Below, in pieces: positions 32,045-42,188 of a stretch of DNA of 64,000 nucleotides. Made by a program: the position numbers and the translations under genes. Numbering within the stretch: the first letter of the stretch is position 1; every line of letters starts with the position of its first letter. The notes under the pieces were generated by a model. That model was not told the DNA's origin. It saw only the letters and a list, made by a program, of their open reading frames with translations, and ran no database searches. Origin of the DNA: Flammulina velutipes (taxonomy: Eukaryota; Basidiomycota; Agaricomycetes; Agaricales; Physalacriaceae); contig CM022372.1 of NCBI GenBank assembly GCA_011800155.1, positions 2,790,001 to 2,854,000 of the forward strand, read 5' to 3'.

Positions 32045-35000
32045 ATGGTTGGTTCCAAACGTGCTCTTCGTGTTGCTCGCGCAGACGATGACGAAGACCA
32101 AGGAACCACATCCCTTTTGGCGCGCAGGCAAGAACTTACTCGCGACCGCAAACGTTTACGCACTTCTATCCCGGAGGTTTGCGCACAGGTGGACGTGGTC
32201 GCTGGAGCCTCCCAACGCGTTGACTGGGCTAGACACTTCGATTCTGCTGTAGCGGATTCGTTCATTCCCCAAGCTCCAACACGTGCTGTAAAGACCGCTC
32301 GCCGTTATGCCAATTCGGTGCGTTTTCCTTGGGACACTAAGGCTTCGTTTATTCACATCACATCTACTACCTAGGACGATACATTGTTGGTTTGGGTGCG
32401 AGAGGGGCGGCAGCAAGAGTTTCTCGATGAGTTTGTGCGCTTGGAAGGTCGAGGGGATGCAGACACGGAACGGTGTGCTTCATGCCCACTGGCGGGTTCA
32501 GAAGTAGTGGCGGGCCCCGCTGTCTTCGCGTGTGAGGACTGTTTTGGATCATTCCTAGAGTGCCACTCGTGCATTCTCCACTCGCACGCCCGTCTTCCGT
32601 TCCATCGAATTAAAGTCAGTCTTTGTTAATCCTGAATCCCTCCTTCCCTCGCTGACTTGGTTATCTAGCTTTGGGAGGATGGGTTTTTCAAGAGAGTCAC
32701 ACTTCAAAACCTGGGACTACGTCTTTCACTCGGACCGCACAGCAGTAGCGGCTGCACCAACCCAGAACCCGGCCGGGACGATTTCACCATCCTGCACGAC
32801 AACGGTATTCATCACGTCAATGTCGATTTCTGCGGCTGCGAACACCGAGTCGCTCGCCGTTTGCAGCTGCTTCGTGCCGAAATTTTTCCATCCACTTATC
32901 GATTCCCGTGGTCTGGCGCCACTTTCCGTCTTCTCGAGTCCTTTGAGAAGCTTGCTACAACAGGAAAACTGTCGCCTTACGAACACTACAATGGCCTGGC
33001 GCGGATGACTGATAATACGGGGGTTGATATTCCCAAGGTACGCTAATTCATTTGACAAAGATTTTGTTCTAATAATCACCATGTTTCAGTCGCGTTACAA
33101 GGCATATCTCCGAATGAACCGCCAGTTTGCGCATCTCAAGATGATGAAGCGAGCGGGCCGCGGAAACGTAGCGGATGGCGTTGCAACGACTGGTCCGGGG
33201 GAACTAGCCATACCTTGCCCTGCGTGCCCACGGGATGGGGTGAACTTGCCATTGGGATGGCAATCCTTACCCGATGCGGAACAGTGAGTTCACTATACTA
33301 TCATTTATTGGGTTCAATTTTGACACCTCCCCTTAGGTACCGTTTCATGCTGATCATTGCCCTCGACGCCAACTTTCGACTGAGTAACCTACGCCGACTG
33401 AGTAATAGGGACCCTGGCCTTCATACCGGGAAGGCCTATTTTGTTGAGAACCGAGATTATTTGGAGCACCTGGCGAAGTACCCGCGTCAGAAGGATGTAA
33501 GTCGCGCTCTTATTCAGGTGAGAACGACATTCTGATGTTTTCCAGGTTAGTTCCTGCAGTGGTTTCAAGACATTGGCCCACGCAGAAACCAAAGCCTCCG
33601 CGGGACTCCAAGCTACCGGCGTAGGGATGTGTATCTGTGCGCGTCACGAAATGATTCGTCCCCGCGGAGTAGGAGATCTCCAGCGAGGAGAACGGTACGT
33701 TTTCTCTTTCATGGGCGCGGGATTTGGCTGATACATTTTTTGTAGGTATTGTAACATGGATTACATCGCGTTTTCCGCGATCCAGATCCAGACGTCAACA
33801 TTGAAGAGGCTCTTCTTCTCTTATGATATCTGGTGTCAGTGGAGCATCCAGTTAATGGAACGAATGCGCAAACTTCCAGAAGCCCTGCGTCTTCCGGACG
33901 ACCTCGTGCCAGAAGGGGGCATACCGAAATGTCATTCGCCAGGCCATAAAATCGCCTGCCAGTGCAAGTATTGTATGAACATACAGAATGGCATAGGGCG
34001 CACTGATGGGGAGGGCATTGAACGTACTTGGTCCGGTATCAACGCGTCTGCTCCTGCAACCAAGGAGATGCTCCCTGGCGGGCGTCATGATATGCTTGAC
34101 CGACGCTTCGGTGCCCATAATTGGGAGAAATTAACACGGCTCGGTGAGTTTTTGCTCTTTTCAGTGAGGTTTGAGCTAATATCGGTTGTAGGAACATTGC
34201 TTCATCAACGCCTGGCGAAGGCGAACATCGCGTGCAGAACCCATACCGAGGCGCACGAAGATTTCACTGCGATTATTCCCAAGGAAGCTATTGCACGGTG
34301 GACAAAGGAGATCGAGGCTTGGGAGAGGGAGACTGGGGAGAAAAAACGCGACCTTCCTAGTCCGTACTACTTTCCTGCGACGTGTATGTCTGCGCTACTC
34401 CTTCCTTTATTTACAAGCTGACGAACCCATTTAGATGCCTCTGAGGCTGTGGTGCGACAGGACTTGGCCGAGGATGAACGTCTCTCTGATCAGGGAACAT
34501 CGCCTATTCACGACACCAGCGCAACCCAGTGCATGTCGCTGGGTCTTCTTATCGAAGATCAACAGTGAGTTTTCTGTTTTCTGATATCGGCATTGCAATT
34601 GACTGGTTTTTTGTCAAAAAGGCGCCGTATCATTCATCTGCTCAACAGTGATGATTCGGAAGCTCCCGCCGTCGTTAAAGACATCCAAGACAAGCGAATT
34701 GCCCTGCAGCGCCATCTACGTCAATTCCGCGAACTGCAAGCCGTCTATATGCCGTGTAGCGTGGCACTTCTGGCCGCGAAATCAGGGTGTCGAGAGGGCG
34801 ATGTGGAGACGGAAATGTTGATCTTGCCCTCTGAGGTGGCAGCTGGGCTGCGAGGATCTGGATGCACGGAAGGCTTTGCTTTGAAGGAGGAAAAATTCCG
34901 AGAGGCGCAGTGCTATGACGCACTCGAAACGATACGTACGATGCAGAGGACACGGCGCTCTCTGAAGGCATTCCGTCGCCGAAACTTGCGCGGACAACGC

Positions 35001-35693
35001 CAGACGGGACGTGCTTTTGCTGCTATCAAGCGCCTGGAGGGGAAGTCAAGCCTTGCAGCTGAGAAGTACCATCGTGCACGAGATGCCCTTCTTGTGTTGC
35101 GTGGGCCCGGGGAATGGGAAAAGGTTCTTCGTATTCTGAAACAAGAGGATATCCGAGCCCTGGACACCGAGATTTTCGATATTGATAATGCCAGGAAGCC
35201 AAGCGCCGGTGTTTCTTTTGGGAGTGGGAGTCATACCCTTTCGTGGATCTGGTTGATGGGTGGGGCGCTGGAGGGGATTGGCAAGGATGATCTTGATGGG
35301 GCCATTCGTGTTGAATGGTTGAAAAGCCGTGCACGGGTCGCACGCTGGCGGGAGGAGACGGTGCTGGGTATGGACGAGCGCACCTACACGCTAGCCTCCC
35401 TGGAGTACGAGGCGTTACAGTGGGAGAGGCGTGAGACGGCGCGAGACGATTTGGATGCTCTAGGCTTGGAGGGAGTCAAAGCGCTCGCGCGGCGCCAGGC
35501 CTATGTCTACCGGAGCATTCGTTCGAGCTTTGTGGCGACATGGGCGAAACCTGCGCGTGTGGGTAGGCAACGTGTCCCTGATCGCGTAGACCTGGAGGTC
35601 GTGGAGGAATCAGATGACGAGCACGAGGCTGAGGAGAGGACTCCGAGTGGTGTGGCTAACAGAGACGACGACGCGGCTACGCGGGACACTTAG
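32045..35693 (+). CDS. KDZ transposase with CxC2-like cysteine cluster
   Basis: Large multi-exon gene, about 1,050 aa. The N-terminal cysteine cluster (ERCASCPL, FACEDCFGSFLECHSC, HARLPFHRIK, then WEDGFFKRVTLQNLGL and IHHVNVDFCGC) matches the CxC2-like KDZ-associated domain. The transposase core follows: IPCPACPRDGVNLP, IIALDANFRLSNLRR (first catalytic Asp), FFSYDIWCQW (second Asp) and GEGIERTWSGINASA (Glu region), with CQCKYCMNIQNGIGR between. The C-terminal third is helical and charged, ending at 35693. Exons join without stops, so the enzyme may be active. Family knowledge: KDZ enzymes are RNase-H-fold DNA transposases common in mushrooms. This is the only recombinase gene inside 22539-35983. 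Confidence 0.88.
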
Positions 35694-35805
35694 ACACGTG
35701 GACTTTTTTTGGGCGCGCTCCGCGCGCTGTATATATATATATTTTGTGGTTTAATGAAAAATTAAACATTTTAGCTGAAATGCGAGAAAATTAATGGTAT
35801 TGCAA

Positions 35806-35955
35806 GGAGTTATACCTCCCGGAGTGGTTGGAAGTGGCAGTAAGCACAGGCTTAGGTGGACCTAGGACTCAGTGGGTATAACCACCGGGGTATTGAGATG
35901 GCCAGTGGTTATATCCACCTGATCCGCAAAATTGCTGAGTGATTATAACCACTGC
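35806..35955 (+). repeat. right-end palindromic iterons of KDZ element
   Basis: GGAGTTATACCTCC (35806-35819), GTGGGTATAACCACC (35872-35886), GTGGTTATATCCAC (35905-35918), GTGATTATAACCAC (35939-35952). Starts are 66, 33 and 34 bp apart, so all fit a 33 bp period (about three helical turns). The last is centred about 38 bp from the element end, mirroring the left end. Confidence 0.7.
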
Positions 35956-35983
35956 AGATCCACCTACCCTGCAGCCATGGTTG

Positions 35984-35991
35984 ATCATCTC
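35984..35991. repeat. 8 bp target-site duplication of KDZ element, right
   Basis: ATCATCTC, second copy of the duplication at 22531-22538. Confidence 0.85.
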
Positions 35992-37711
35992 GCCGTCGTC
36001 TCGTATCCCTGTTCGTCGCGGCTCTAACATCGCCGCGGTGCCGTCCCGCCTGTCTACTCGTTCGCGTCGCGATCCCATTGTCCCTCCTGTGGACGACCCA
36101 GATTCCATCCTTCGTGCCGCCAATTCCTCTCGCGTCAACGTCGCCGCTTCAAGAGAAGGAGGCCATCTCCATCTGCCTGCTAGACTCGGCCGCTTGACGT
36201 TCTCAAACGCGCCGCCACCTGTTCCATCCCCTAACGCACGTCCCCGTTCCCCTTCCCCGTCGTTGCTTTATTCCCCGCGCACTCTACCGTCGCCAGTCCT
36301 CGCCCCGTCGCCAGTAGATCTCCCTCCTGCCGACCTTTTTTCCTCCATCTTTACACCCCTCTCGTCTGTTCCGTCCACTATTCCATCCCTCGTCTCATCA
36401 GCCGCCCCATCCACTTCACCGTCGCCTCCTCTCATCATCTTCCCCATGTCTACTCCTCAAGGGCTCGGCGCGCTTCCGTCTCGCTATGGCGATGACGCGC
36501 CAGCTTTCAAATCCAACCATCCCGAGGAACTCGATGATTTTCTTCTCGAGCTCGATGCTCTTGCAAAAACCTTTGGTGTCAAGGACAACGAGAAGGTCCA
36601 TGCCGCCATTCGATATGCTGATTCCAGTGCCAGAAGCCTCTGGAAGGAAGCTAAAGGCTATGACGACGACATTAGTAAATGCGACTGGCCGAAATTCAAG
36701 AAAGAACTTACCGATGGTTTCTACCCTGTCCTGCGCAAGACCAAGTGCTCCTTGCGTGACCTGGAAGACATAGTCAGGCGCTGGAGAAGGAAGCCATTGA
36801 CTGCCGAGCGGCTAGAGACTTACCATCTCGAGTTTACGCCAGTAGTCCGCAGGTTGGAGAAGAAAGGTCTGGTGACCACTGCAGAAGAACAACGTTGGTT
36901 CTGGAGAGGCATTGAGCGCAGCGCCAGGCAGCGCATTGAGGACCGACTCTGCCAGGTCGACACATCTTGGGATCGCGAGAGTCCTCCTACTATCGACAAT
37001 GTGATGAGTACTGGACGTTGGGTCCTCAAGACACGCACCTATGATGATTCCTTCACTGACGAAGAAGACGAACCCTCTACCCGACGCTCCAAACGTTCAA
37101 AACATCGGCAATCCAAGCGCGTAGTGGAGTCCGATAATTCCTCGAGCGACGACTCGGAAATCGAGGCCCCTCCCAAGCCAGCCAAAGCCTCTGGTGCTGT
37201 TAAAACCCGAGCGCTAACGGTTGATGACCTTTCCGCCGCCTTTGATAAAATGGCAATGCACACGTCTACTGCCATTGACAAAATGTCCACGCAGACAACG
37301 TCCACTCTCCAGACGATGCTGCAACCACTCGTGTCCTATGTCTGCCCTCCCGCTCCCACTGCCCCTGCATACGCCGCAACGACGTACCAGTTCAAGAACC
37401 CCGCATACCAGCCTGGTAACAACACCGGCCCCTCGTTCAACACAAACCGCATCGACGGTTGTTTCTTCTGTGGTGAACCCGGCCACATGATGTCCGCCTG
37501 CCGCTGGATTGCTGCCTATATCGCAGCTCGGCGCATTATACAGGCGGACCGTTTGATTCGTTTCCTCAATGGGACTGCCGTACGTGTTGGCCTGCGTGGT
37601 CTCAAATCCACCATCGACGAGTTCTTCGGTGGCTCTCTCCCTGACCCCGCCAGCCCCAATGCTCCCCAACCCGCCTCGACGTCCAATGCTCCTGCCGCCA
37701 AAAGTTTTTGA
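35984..37711 (+). CDS. gag: gypsy gag (5' part cut off by the KDZ element)
   Basis: Open from the KDZ junction to the TGA at 37709-37711, about 575 codons. Residues ~1-150 are Pro/Ser-rich. The first in-frame ATG is at 36446 (MSTPQGLGALPSRYGDDA), giving 421 aa if used. Retrotransposon-gag-like core: FKSNHPEELDDFLLELDALAK, YADSSARSLWKEA, FKKELTDGFYPVL. One CCHC zinc knuckle near the C-terminus: CFFCGEPGHMMSAC. Left of the KDZ insert the same frame continues through 22479-22538 into the 5' LTR without a stop back to 22369, but also without an ATG, so the natural start is unclear. Confidence 0.8.
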   Translation: MISPSSRIPVRRGSNIAAVPSRLSTRSRRDPIVPPVDDPDSILRAANSSRVNVAASREGGHLHLPARLGRLTFSNAPPPVPSPNARPRSPSPSLLYSPRTLPSPVLAPSPVDLPPADLFSSIFTPLSSVPSTIPSLVSSAAPSTSPSPPLIIFPMSTPQGLGALPSRYGDDAPAFKSNHPEELDDFLLELDALAKTFGVKDNEKVHAAIRYADSSARSLWKEAKGYDDDISKCDWPKFKKELTDGFYPVLRKTKCSLRDLEDIVRRWRRKPLTAERLETYHLEFTPVVRRLEKKGLVTTAEEQRWFWRGIERSARQRIEDRLCQVDTSWDRESPPTIDNVMSTGRWVLKTRTYDDSFTDEEDEPSTRRSKRSKHRQSKRVVESDNSSSDDSEIEAPPKPAKASGAVKTRALTVDDLSAAFDKMAMHTSTAIDKMSTQTTSTLQTMLQPLVSYVCPPAPTAPAYAATTYQFKNPAYQPGNNTGPSFNTNRIDGCFFCGEPGHMMSACRWIAAYIAARRIIQADRLIRFLNGTAVRVGLRGLKSTIDEFFGGSLPDPASPNAPQPASTSNAPAAKSF

Positions 37712-40700
37712 GTCGCACGGCGTTTGACACAGGCCATGTAAGCACCTCTGCTGCAGCCATCGTCGAGGTCGTAGACGAAGAAGAGGTGATGAACATGCCA
37801 GCAGTAGTCGACGAGGTGGTTGTAGATGATCACCCAGCAGCTCAGAAACTGTTGACTGCGGGAGATAGTTCCGATGAAGACGAAACATGGTGGGGATTTT
37901 TGCAGATGGATACTGGTGAGGATGAGAGGGTAGTCGAGGTTGACGCAGCCACGCAGGAGTTAGAGAAACCTGGAGGACCAGCTGCGCCAAACGCTGAGAG
38001 CGCCAGACCACTCTTTACGGAACGACCCTCTAGAGGACAGGATCAGCCAAAACCTGAATCAAAGAAAGAAGATACGCACCGACCAGCTTTCCGTTACCAG
38101 TCCAAGCTAGACGATCCTGCCGCTGCCGCTCGCATTTATCGCCATGTCCTCGACACTCCCATTACCCTTCCCATTGGTGACCTATATGCCATTAGCCCCG
38201 ACCTTCTACAACATGCAGTTGCACACGAACGCACCTCCAGAGTACCAGTCTCACCCATTTCCTCTTCCAATTCTGCCATTCCTGATCCTACTGGTCCACC
38301 TCTCGCTCTCGAGTATAGCACTCCCCTTCGTGTCATTAACGTCGCCATCGCTGGGCACACTGAACAAGCACTGTTAGACGAAGGATCTGAAATAGTGGTC
38401 ATGCGCGCTGACCTTGCAGAAGAAATTGGTGTCGACGTCAACAAGCATCGTGCCATGATTATGGAAACTGCCAATGGAGGAAAAGAACAGCTTCCTGGCT
38501 GCGCCGAGCGCTTGGAGCTCATTGTCAATGGCCTATCCACCTTTGCGCATGCATTCATCGTCCCTACGGCACCATACCGCCTCCTGCTTGGTCGACCATG
38601 GCAACGCGCTGTCCGCCTGCGAAAATGGGAAACCGACACTGGAGTTACGATCCAGATTTGGGGCCAACGCGAGAAGTATTTGGATAGCAGAGTTGTGGTA
38701 ACGCAAGAGAGGAAACGCCCAGCAGCTCAAGCATACGGGATATCGTGCATGATGGACGTGGTCAACGCATGGGAGCACGTTGATCCAACTTCGGTTGTGC
38801 CGGTCCGGAATGCACTCAGCGAAATCAAGTCCGTCTCAGCATTCACTCAATCCCTTCTTAATTCAACCTTTACCTACGACAAAATGGCACGTTGTTTCCT
38901 TTACAAGAGTGTGGACAAGAAGGCCAATCCCGTCCCAGGAATCCTCTCCGAAGACGCCAAAGTAAAACGTCGCTTCCCCGAAGATCCTCTCGCTACTCTC
39001 CCTCTCCTCTCTCCCTTTCCTTCCGACTTCTCCCCGTCCGCGCGTCTCTCAGAGGAGCGCCTCGCATCCCTGCGCATCAACGAAAACAACTTCCTGTGGC
39101 CAGAGGAGCGACGTCTCGCCATCAATGTCCTGATGCTCAACTCTGATGCCATTTCCTTCACCGCCGAAGAACGCGGCACCCTACGCGACGACTACATCTC
39201 TCCTGCCATTATTCCTCTCATCGAACATGTTCCATGGGCACGCAAATCACTTCCCATCCCGCCTGGTATCCGCGACGAGGTCCACCGACAGGTTGAGGAA
39301 AAAGTACGTCTTGGCCTTTGGGAACCTTCAGATAGCTCCTACCGCACGCAATGGTTCTGTGTCGCTAAAAAGGACGGAAAAGTCAGAGTTGTTGTCAATC
39401 CCGACGAAATGAATCGACATACCATTCGTACTACAGGACAGCCTCCTCTCCCAGACCAGTACTGCGAGCACGCTGCAGGTCGCGTCATCTACACGCAGCT
39501 TGATCTCCTGTCCGGATATGATCAGCATCGCCTCGCCGATATTTCGCGAGATCCTACCACTGTCGACACCCATCTTGGCCCCATGCGCCTCTGCACTCTC
39601 CCACAGGGTTGGACTGGATCCGTCAACATCTTCCATAACAATATAGCATTTATCCTCCAGCACGAGACCGACATCGCACCCAATTTTGTCGACGACATCA
39701 ACGTTCTCGGCCCGCGAACGTTCTACCAGCATGCAGACGGCTCCTACGAAACACATCCTCAGAATGGCAAAATTCGAAAGTTTGTATGGGAGCACTTACA
39801 AGACGTCCATCGAGTGCTCCATCGTCTCAAACGAGCAGGTGCTACTATCTCCGCGAAAAAGCTTCGCATTGGCGTTCCCGATGCCATTATCCTAGGCCAA
39901 CTCTGCCATGTCGACGGTCGCCTTCCCGAAGCTATCGCAGTCGATAAAATCAAGTCGTGGCCTCCATGTCGCAACGTCAAACAGGTCCGCGGTTTTCTTG
40001 GCCTCGCTGGTACTGTCCGGATATGGATTAAGGGCTTCGCTGAGCTCTCGCGCCCACTCGTTGCCCTCACCTTGAAGGATGTCGTATTCTCCTGGAAGGT
40101 AGAGCATCAGCGCGCAATGGACGAACTCAAAAACGCGGTGCTTACCTGTCCCGCTATCCGCCCTATCGACTACAAGTCCAGTTGCGACGTCATCCTATCC
40201 GTCGATACCTCCTACATCGCCTGCGGCTATATCCTCCAACAGCTCGACGAAGAATCGCGTCGACGATTTGCACGTTTTGGTTCCATCGCCTGGTCCGATG
40301 TTGAGCAACGATATTCACAGTCGAAACTCGAGCTGCGAGGCCTTTGGCGCGCGCTCCATGCCATGCGGATGTACCTCGTCGGCCTCAACCACTTCATTGT
40401 CGAAATGGATGCCAAATATGTCAAGGGTATGTTAAACAACCCCGACGTTCATCCCAATGCATCTATCAACCGCTGGATTGCGGCCATCCTCATGTTCAAC
40501 TTTACGCTCGTCCATGTTCCAGCAGAGAAGTTCAAAGGACCTGATGGTCTATCAAGACGCGAACGAACAGACGACGCTGGCGACATACCTGATGAAGACG
40601 CCGAAGACTGGATTGACGACGAAGTCCTTGGCTCTACCATTTGGGTCGCCTCCTTCCTCCAGCCAGAAACCTTGTCGACATTGGCTCCACTCAGCAAGAA

Positions 40701-42153
40701 TCAACTAGCATATACTCTATCAGCAAATAAAAACACCGACGAAACAACAATACCTTACCTAGACCAAACCCAAGAACGCGACAAACACCTCGAAGACATC
40801 ATATACTACCTTTCCTACCTCAAATGCCCCCCTTCCTATCCCTCCTCCAAGCTTCATGTCCTCCAACAACGATCCCGTCCCTATTTCGTAGCCGACAACC
40901 AGCTTTTCCGCCGCGACCGACATGGTCGCCACCAGCTCATTATCTTGTATCCAGGACGTCTTCGTGTCCTTCAACTTGCTCACGACGAGCTTGGCCATCG
41001 ACGAGGCTTCTACCCTATTCGACGTCGAATCGCCGACCGCTTCTGGTGGCCAAATATGGACGCCGACATCGTCTGGTATCTTAAAACGTGCCATGAGTGT
41101 CAGCTCGAATCCACCGAGCATGTACGCTTACCTCCCGTCCCCTCCATGCCTGCAGGCCTCTTCCAAAAATTCCACCTCGACACTATGCACCTTCCAAAAG
41201 CTGCGGGATATAAGTACATCATCCAAGGACGTTGCAGTCTCTCTCACTGGCCAGAGTTCCGCATGCTACGATCCGAGACTGGCGAGACTGTCGGCCAGTT
41301 TATTTTCGAGGAGATCCTATGCCGCTGGGGCGGTGTCGCAGAGATTTGTGTCACCGACAATGGACCACCAATCGTCGCAGCGCTGGACTATCTGTCTCGC
41401 AAATACGCCATCCGCCATATTCGCATATCCGCGTACAACTCGCAAGCGAACGGTACTGTTGAGGTTGGCCATCGTCCTATTCGAGACGCGCTGAAGAAGC
41501 TGTGTGAGGGAAACGAAAAGCATTGGCCAAAGAAGGCTCACCTTGCATTCTGGGCGGAACGCGCTACCACGACGCGTCGTACGGGCATGTCTCCCTTCTA
41601 CGCAGCCCATGGCATCGAGCCACTCCTTCCATTCGACCTCCTCTATGCAACATTCCTATTCCCACATTTTTCAGGCAAGCTCTCCGACTCCGACCTTATC
41701 TATATGCGAGCTCGTCAGCTTGAACGACGGGAAGAAGATCTTGCGCACCTTGAACAATGTGTTATCGCTGCCCGCTACCGCTCCATTGCCGACTTTGAAC
41801 GTCGCAACGCCAATACCATCCATGACTATAACTTCCAACCCGGCGCGCTCGTCCTTATCCTCAACAAAAAAATCGAGCCTGGCACGAATAAAAAGTTTCG
41901 GCCCCGCTATTTCGGCCCCATGGTTGTCGTTCGTCGAACCAAAGGCGGCGCGTACTATCTTGCAGAACTCAACGGAGCCGTATCCAGGCTCAAGTTTGCA
42001 GCATTTCGCCTCGTCCCGTATCACCCGCGGTCGTTGAAGAACTTCAAGGTTACGGAATTTGTCGACCCAGCGGATTTGGCAGGCGTTGCCGACGACGGAG
42101 ACGACGATAAAGATGAAGAGTCGAACACGTTTGACGACGACGACGGTCAGTGA
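37708..42153 (+). CDS. pol: gypsy pol polyprotein (PR-RT-RH-IN)
   Basis: One open frame of about 1,480 codons in the -1 frame relative to gag, overlapping its stop. No ATG sits at the overlap, so a gag-pol frameshift or re-initiation is needed; TTT slipping on a T run (TTTTTGA) is possible. Domains in order: retropepsin (ALLDEGSEIVVMRADLA, with D-E-G where D-S/T-G is usual; LLLGRPW), reverse transcriptase (RVVVNPDEMNRHT, YTQLDLLSGYDQ, LPQGWTGS, catalytic FVDDI), RNase H (VILSVDTSYIACGYIL, QSKLELRGLW), integrase zinc finger (HDELGHRRG ... CHECQ) and core (LDTMHLP, VTDNGPP, SAYNSQANGTVE), then an acidic tail. No inactivating change seen. Confidence 0.9.
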   Translation: MSRTAFDTGHVSTSAAAIVEVVDEEEVMNMPAVVDEVVVDDHPAAQKLLTAGDSSDEDETWWGFLQMDTGEDERVVEVDAATQELEKPGGPAAPNAESARPLFTERPSRGQDQPKPESKKEDTHRPAFRYQSKLDDPAAAARIYRHVLDTPITLPIGDLYAISPDLLQHAVAHERTSRVPVSPISSSNSAIPDPTGPPLALEYSTPLRVINVAIAGHTEQALLDEGSEIVVMRADLAEEIGVDVNKHRAMIMETANGGKEQLPGCAERLELIVNGLSTFAHAFIVPTAPYRLLLGRPWQRAVRLRKWETDTGVTIQIWGQREKYLDSRVVVTQERKRPAAQAYGISCMMDVVNAWEHVDPTSVVPVRNALSEIKSVSAFTQSLLNSTFTYDKMARCFLYKSVDKKANPVPGILSEDAKVKRRFPEDPLATLPLLSPFPSDFSPSARLSEERLASLRINENNFLWPEERRLAINVLMLNSDAISFTAEERGTLRDDYISPAIIPLIEHVPWARKSLPIPPGIRDEVHRQVEEKVRLGLWEPSDSSYRTQWFCVAKKDGKVRVVVNPDEMNRHTIRTTGQPPLPDQYCEHAAGRVIYTQLDLLSGYDQHRLADISRDPTTVDTHLGPMRLCTLPQGWTGSVNIFHNNIAFILQHETDIAPNFVDDINVLGPRTFYQHADGSYETHPQNGKIRKFVWEHLQDVHRVLHRLKRAGATISAKKLRIGVPDAIILGQLCHVDGRLPEAIAVDKIKSWPPCRNVKQVRGFLGLAGTVRIWIKGFAELSRPLVALTLKDVVFSWKVEHQRAMDELKNAVLTCPAIRPIDYKSSCDVILSVDTSYIACGYILQQLDEESRRRFARFGSIAWSDVEQRYSQSKLELRGLWRALHAMRMYLVGLNHFIVEMDAKYVKGMLNNPDVHPNASINRWIAAILMFNFTLVHVPAEKFKGPDGLSRRERTDDAGDIPDEDAEDWIDDEVLGSTIWVASFLQPETLSTLAPLSKNQLAYTLSANKNTDETTIPYLDQTQERDKHLEDIIYYLSYLKCPPSYPSSKLHVLQQRSRPYFVADNQLFRRDRHGRHQLIILYPGRLRVLQLAHDELGHRRGFYPIRRRIADRFWWPNMDADIVWYLKTCHECQLESTEHVRLPPVPSMPAGLFQKFHLDTMHLPKAAGYKYIIQGRCSLSHWPEFRMLRSETGETVGQFIFEEILCRWGGVAEICVTDNGPPIVAALDYLSRKYAIRHIRISAYNSQANGTVEVGHRPIRDALKKLCEGNEKHWPKKAHLAFWAERATTTRRTGMSPFYAAHGIEPLLPFDLLYATFLFPHFSGKLSDSDLIYMRARQLERREEDLAHLEQCVIAARYRSIADFERRNANTIHDYNFQPGALVLILNKKIEPGTNKKFRPRYFGPMVVVRRTKGGAYYLAELNGAVSRLKFAAFRLVPYHPRSLKNFKVTEFVDPADLAGVADDGDDDKDEESNTFDDDDGQ

Positions 42154-42188
42154 TCAACCCGGAGGTTGATAAGCAAGTTTGTATGGGA

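Larger units (their letters stand above)
22539..35983 (+). mobile_element. KDZ-superfamily DNA transposon with six cargo genes
   Basis: 13,445 bp between two copies of ATCATCTC. Contents: left palindromic repeats, a GCGGGAAA cluster, four genes on minus (23437-28115), a 1.6 kb non-coding middle, two genes on plus (29739-31767), the KDZ transposase (32045-35693), then right palindromic repeats. The ends form a poor inverted repeat: GCAGTGGTT begins at nt 28 from the left end and at nt 29 from the right end (reverse strand), and TTTTGC follows about 25 nt further in on both. An 8 bp duplication is what is known for Zisupton, a member of the superfamily. The reading frames look intact and the host gypsy is young, so this insertion is younger still. 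The TET/JBP genes known to travel with some basidiomycete KDZ elements were not found. Confidence 0.85.

Noticed and set aside
22568..35831. AGTGGTTGG repeated at 22568 and 35823 as KDZ target-site duplication
   Set aside because: It does not restore any reading frame, gives no symmetric ends, and belongs to the iteron motif family; ATCATCTC restores gag exactly.
35939..35983. gag start at 35939
   Set aside because: The codon is GTG and lies inside the KDZ terminal repeat; it is not gypsy sequence.
22539..35983. A TET/JBP-type oxygenase gene expected beside KDZ transposases
   Set aside because: No HxD...H dioxygenase pattern was found in the accepted genes of the element.
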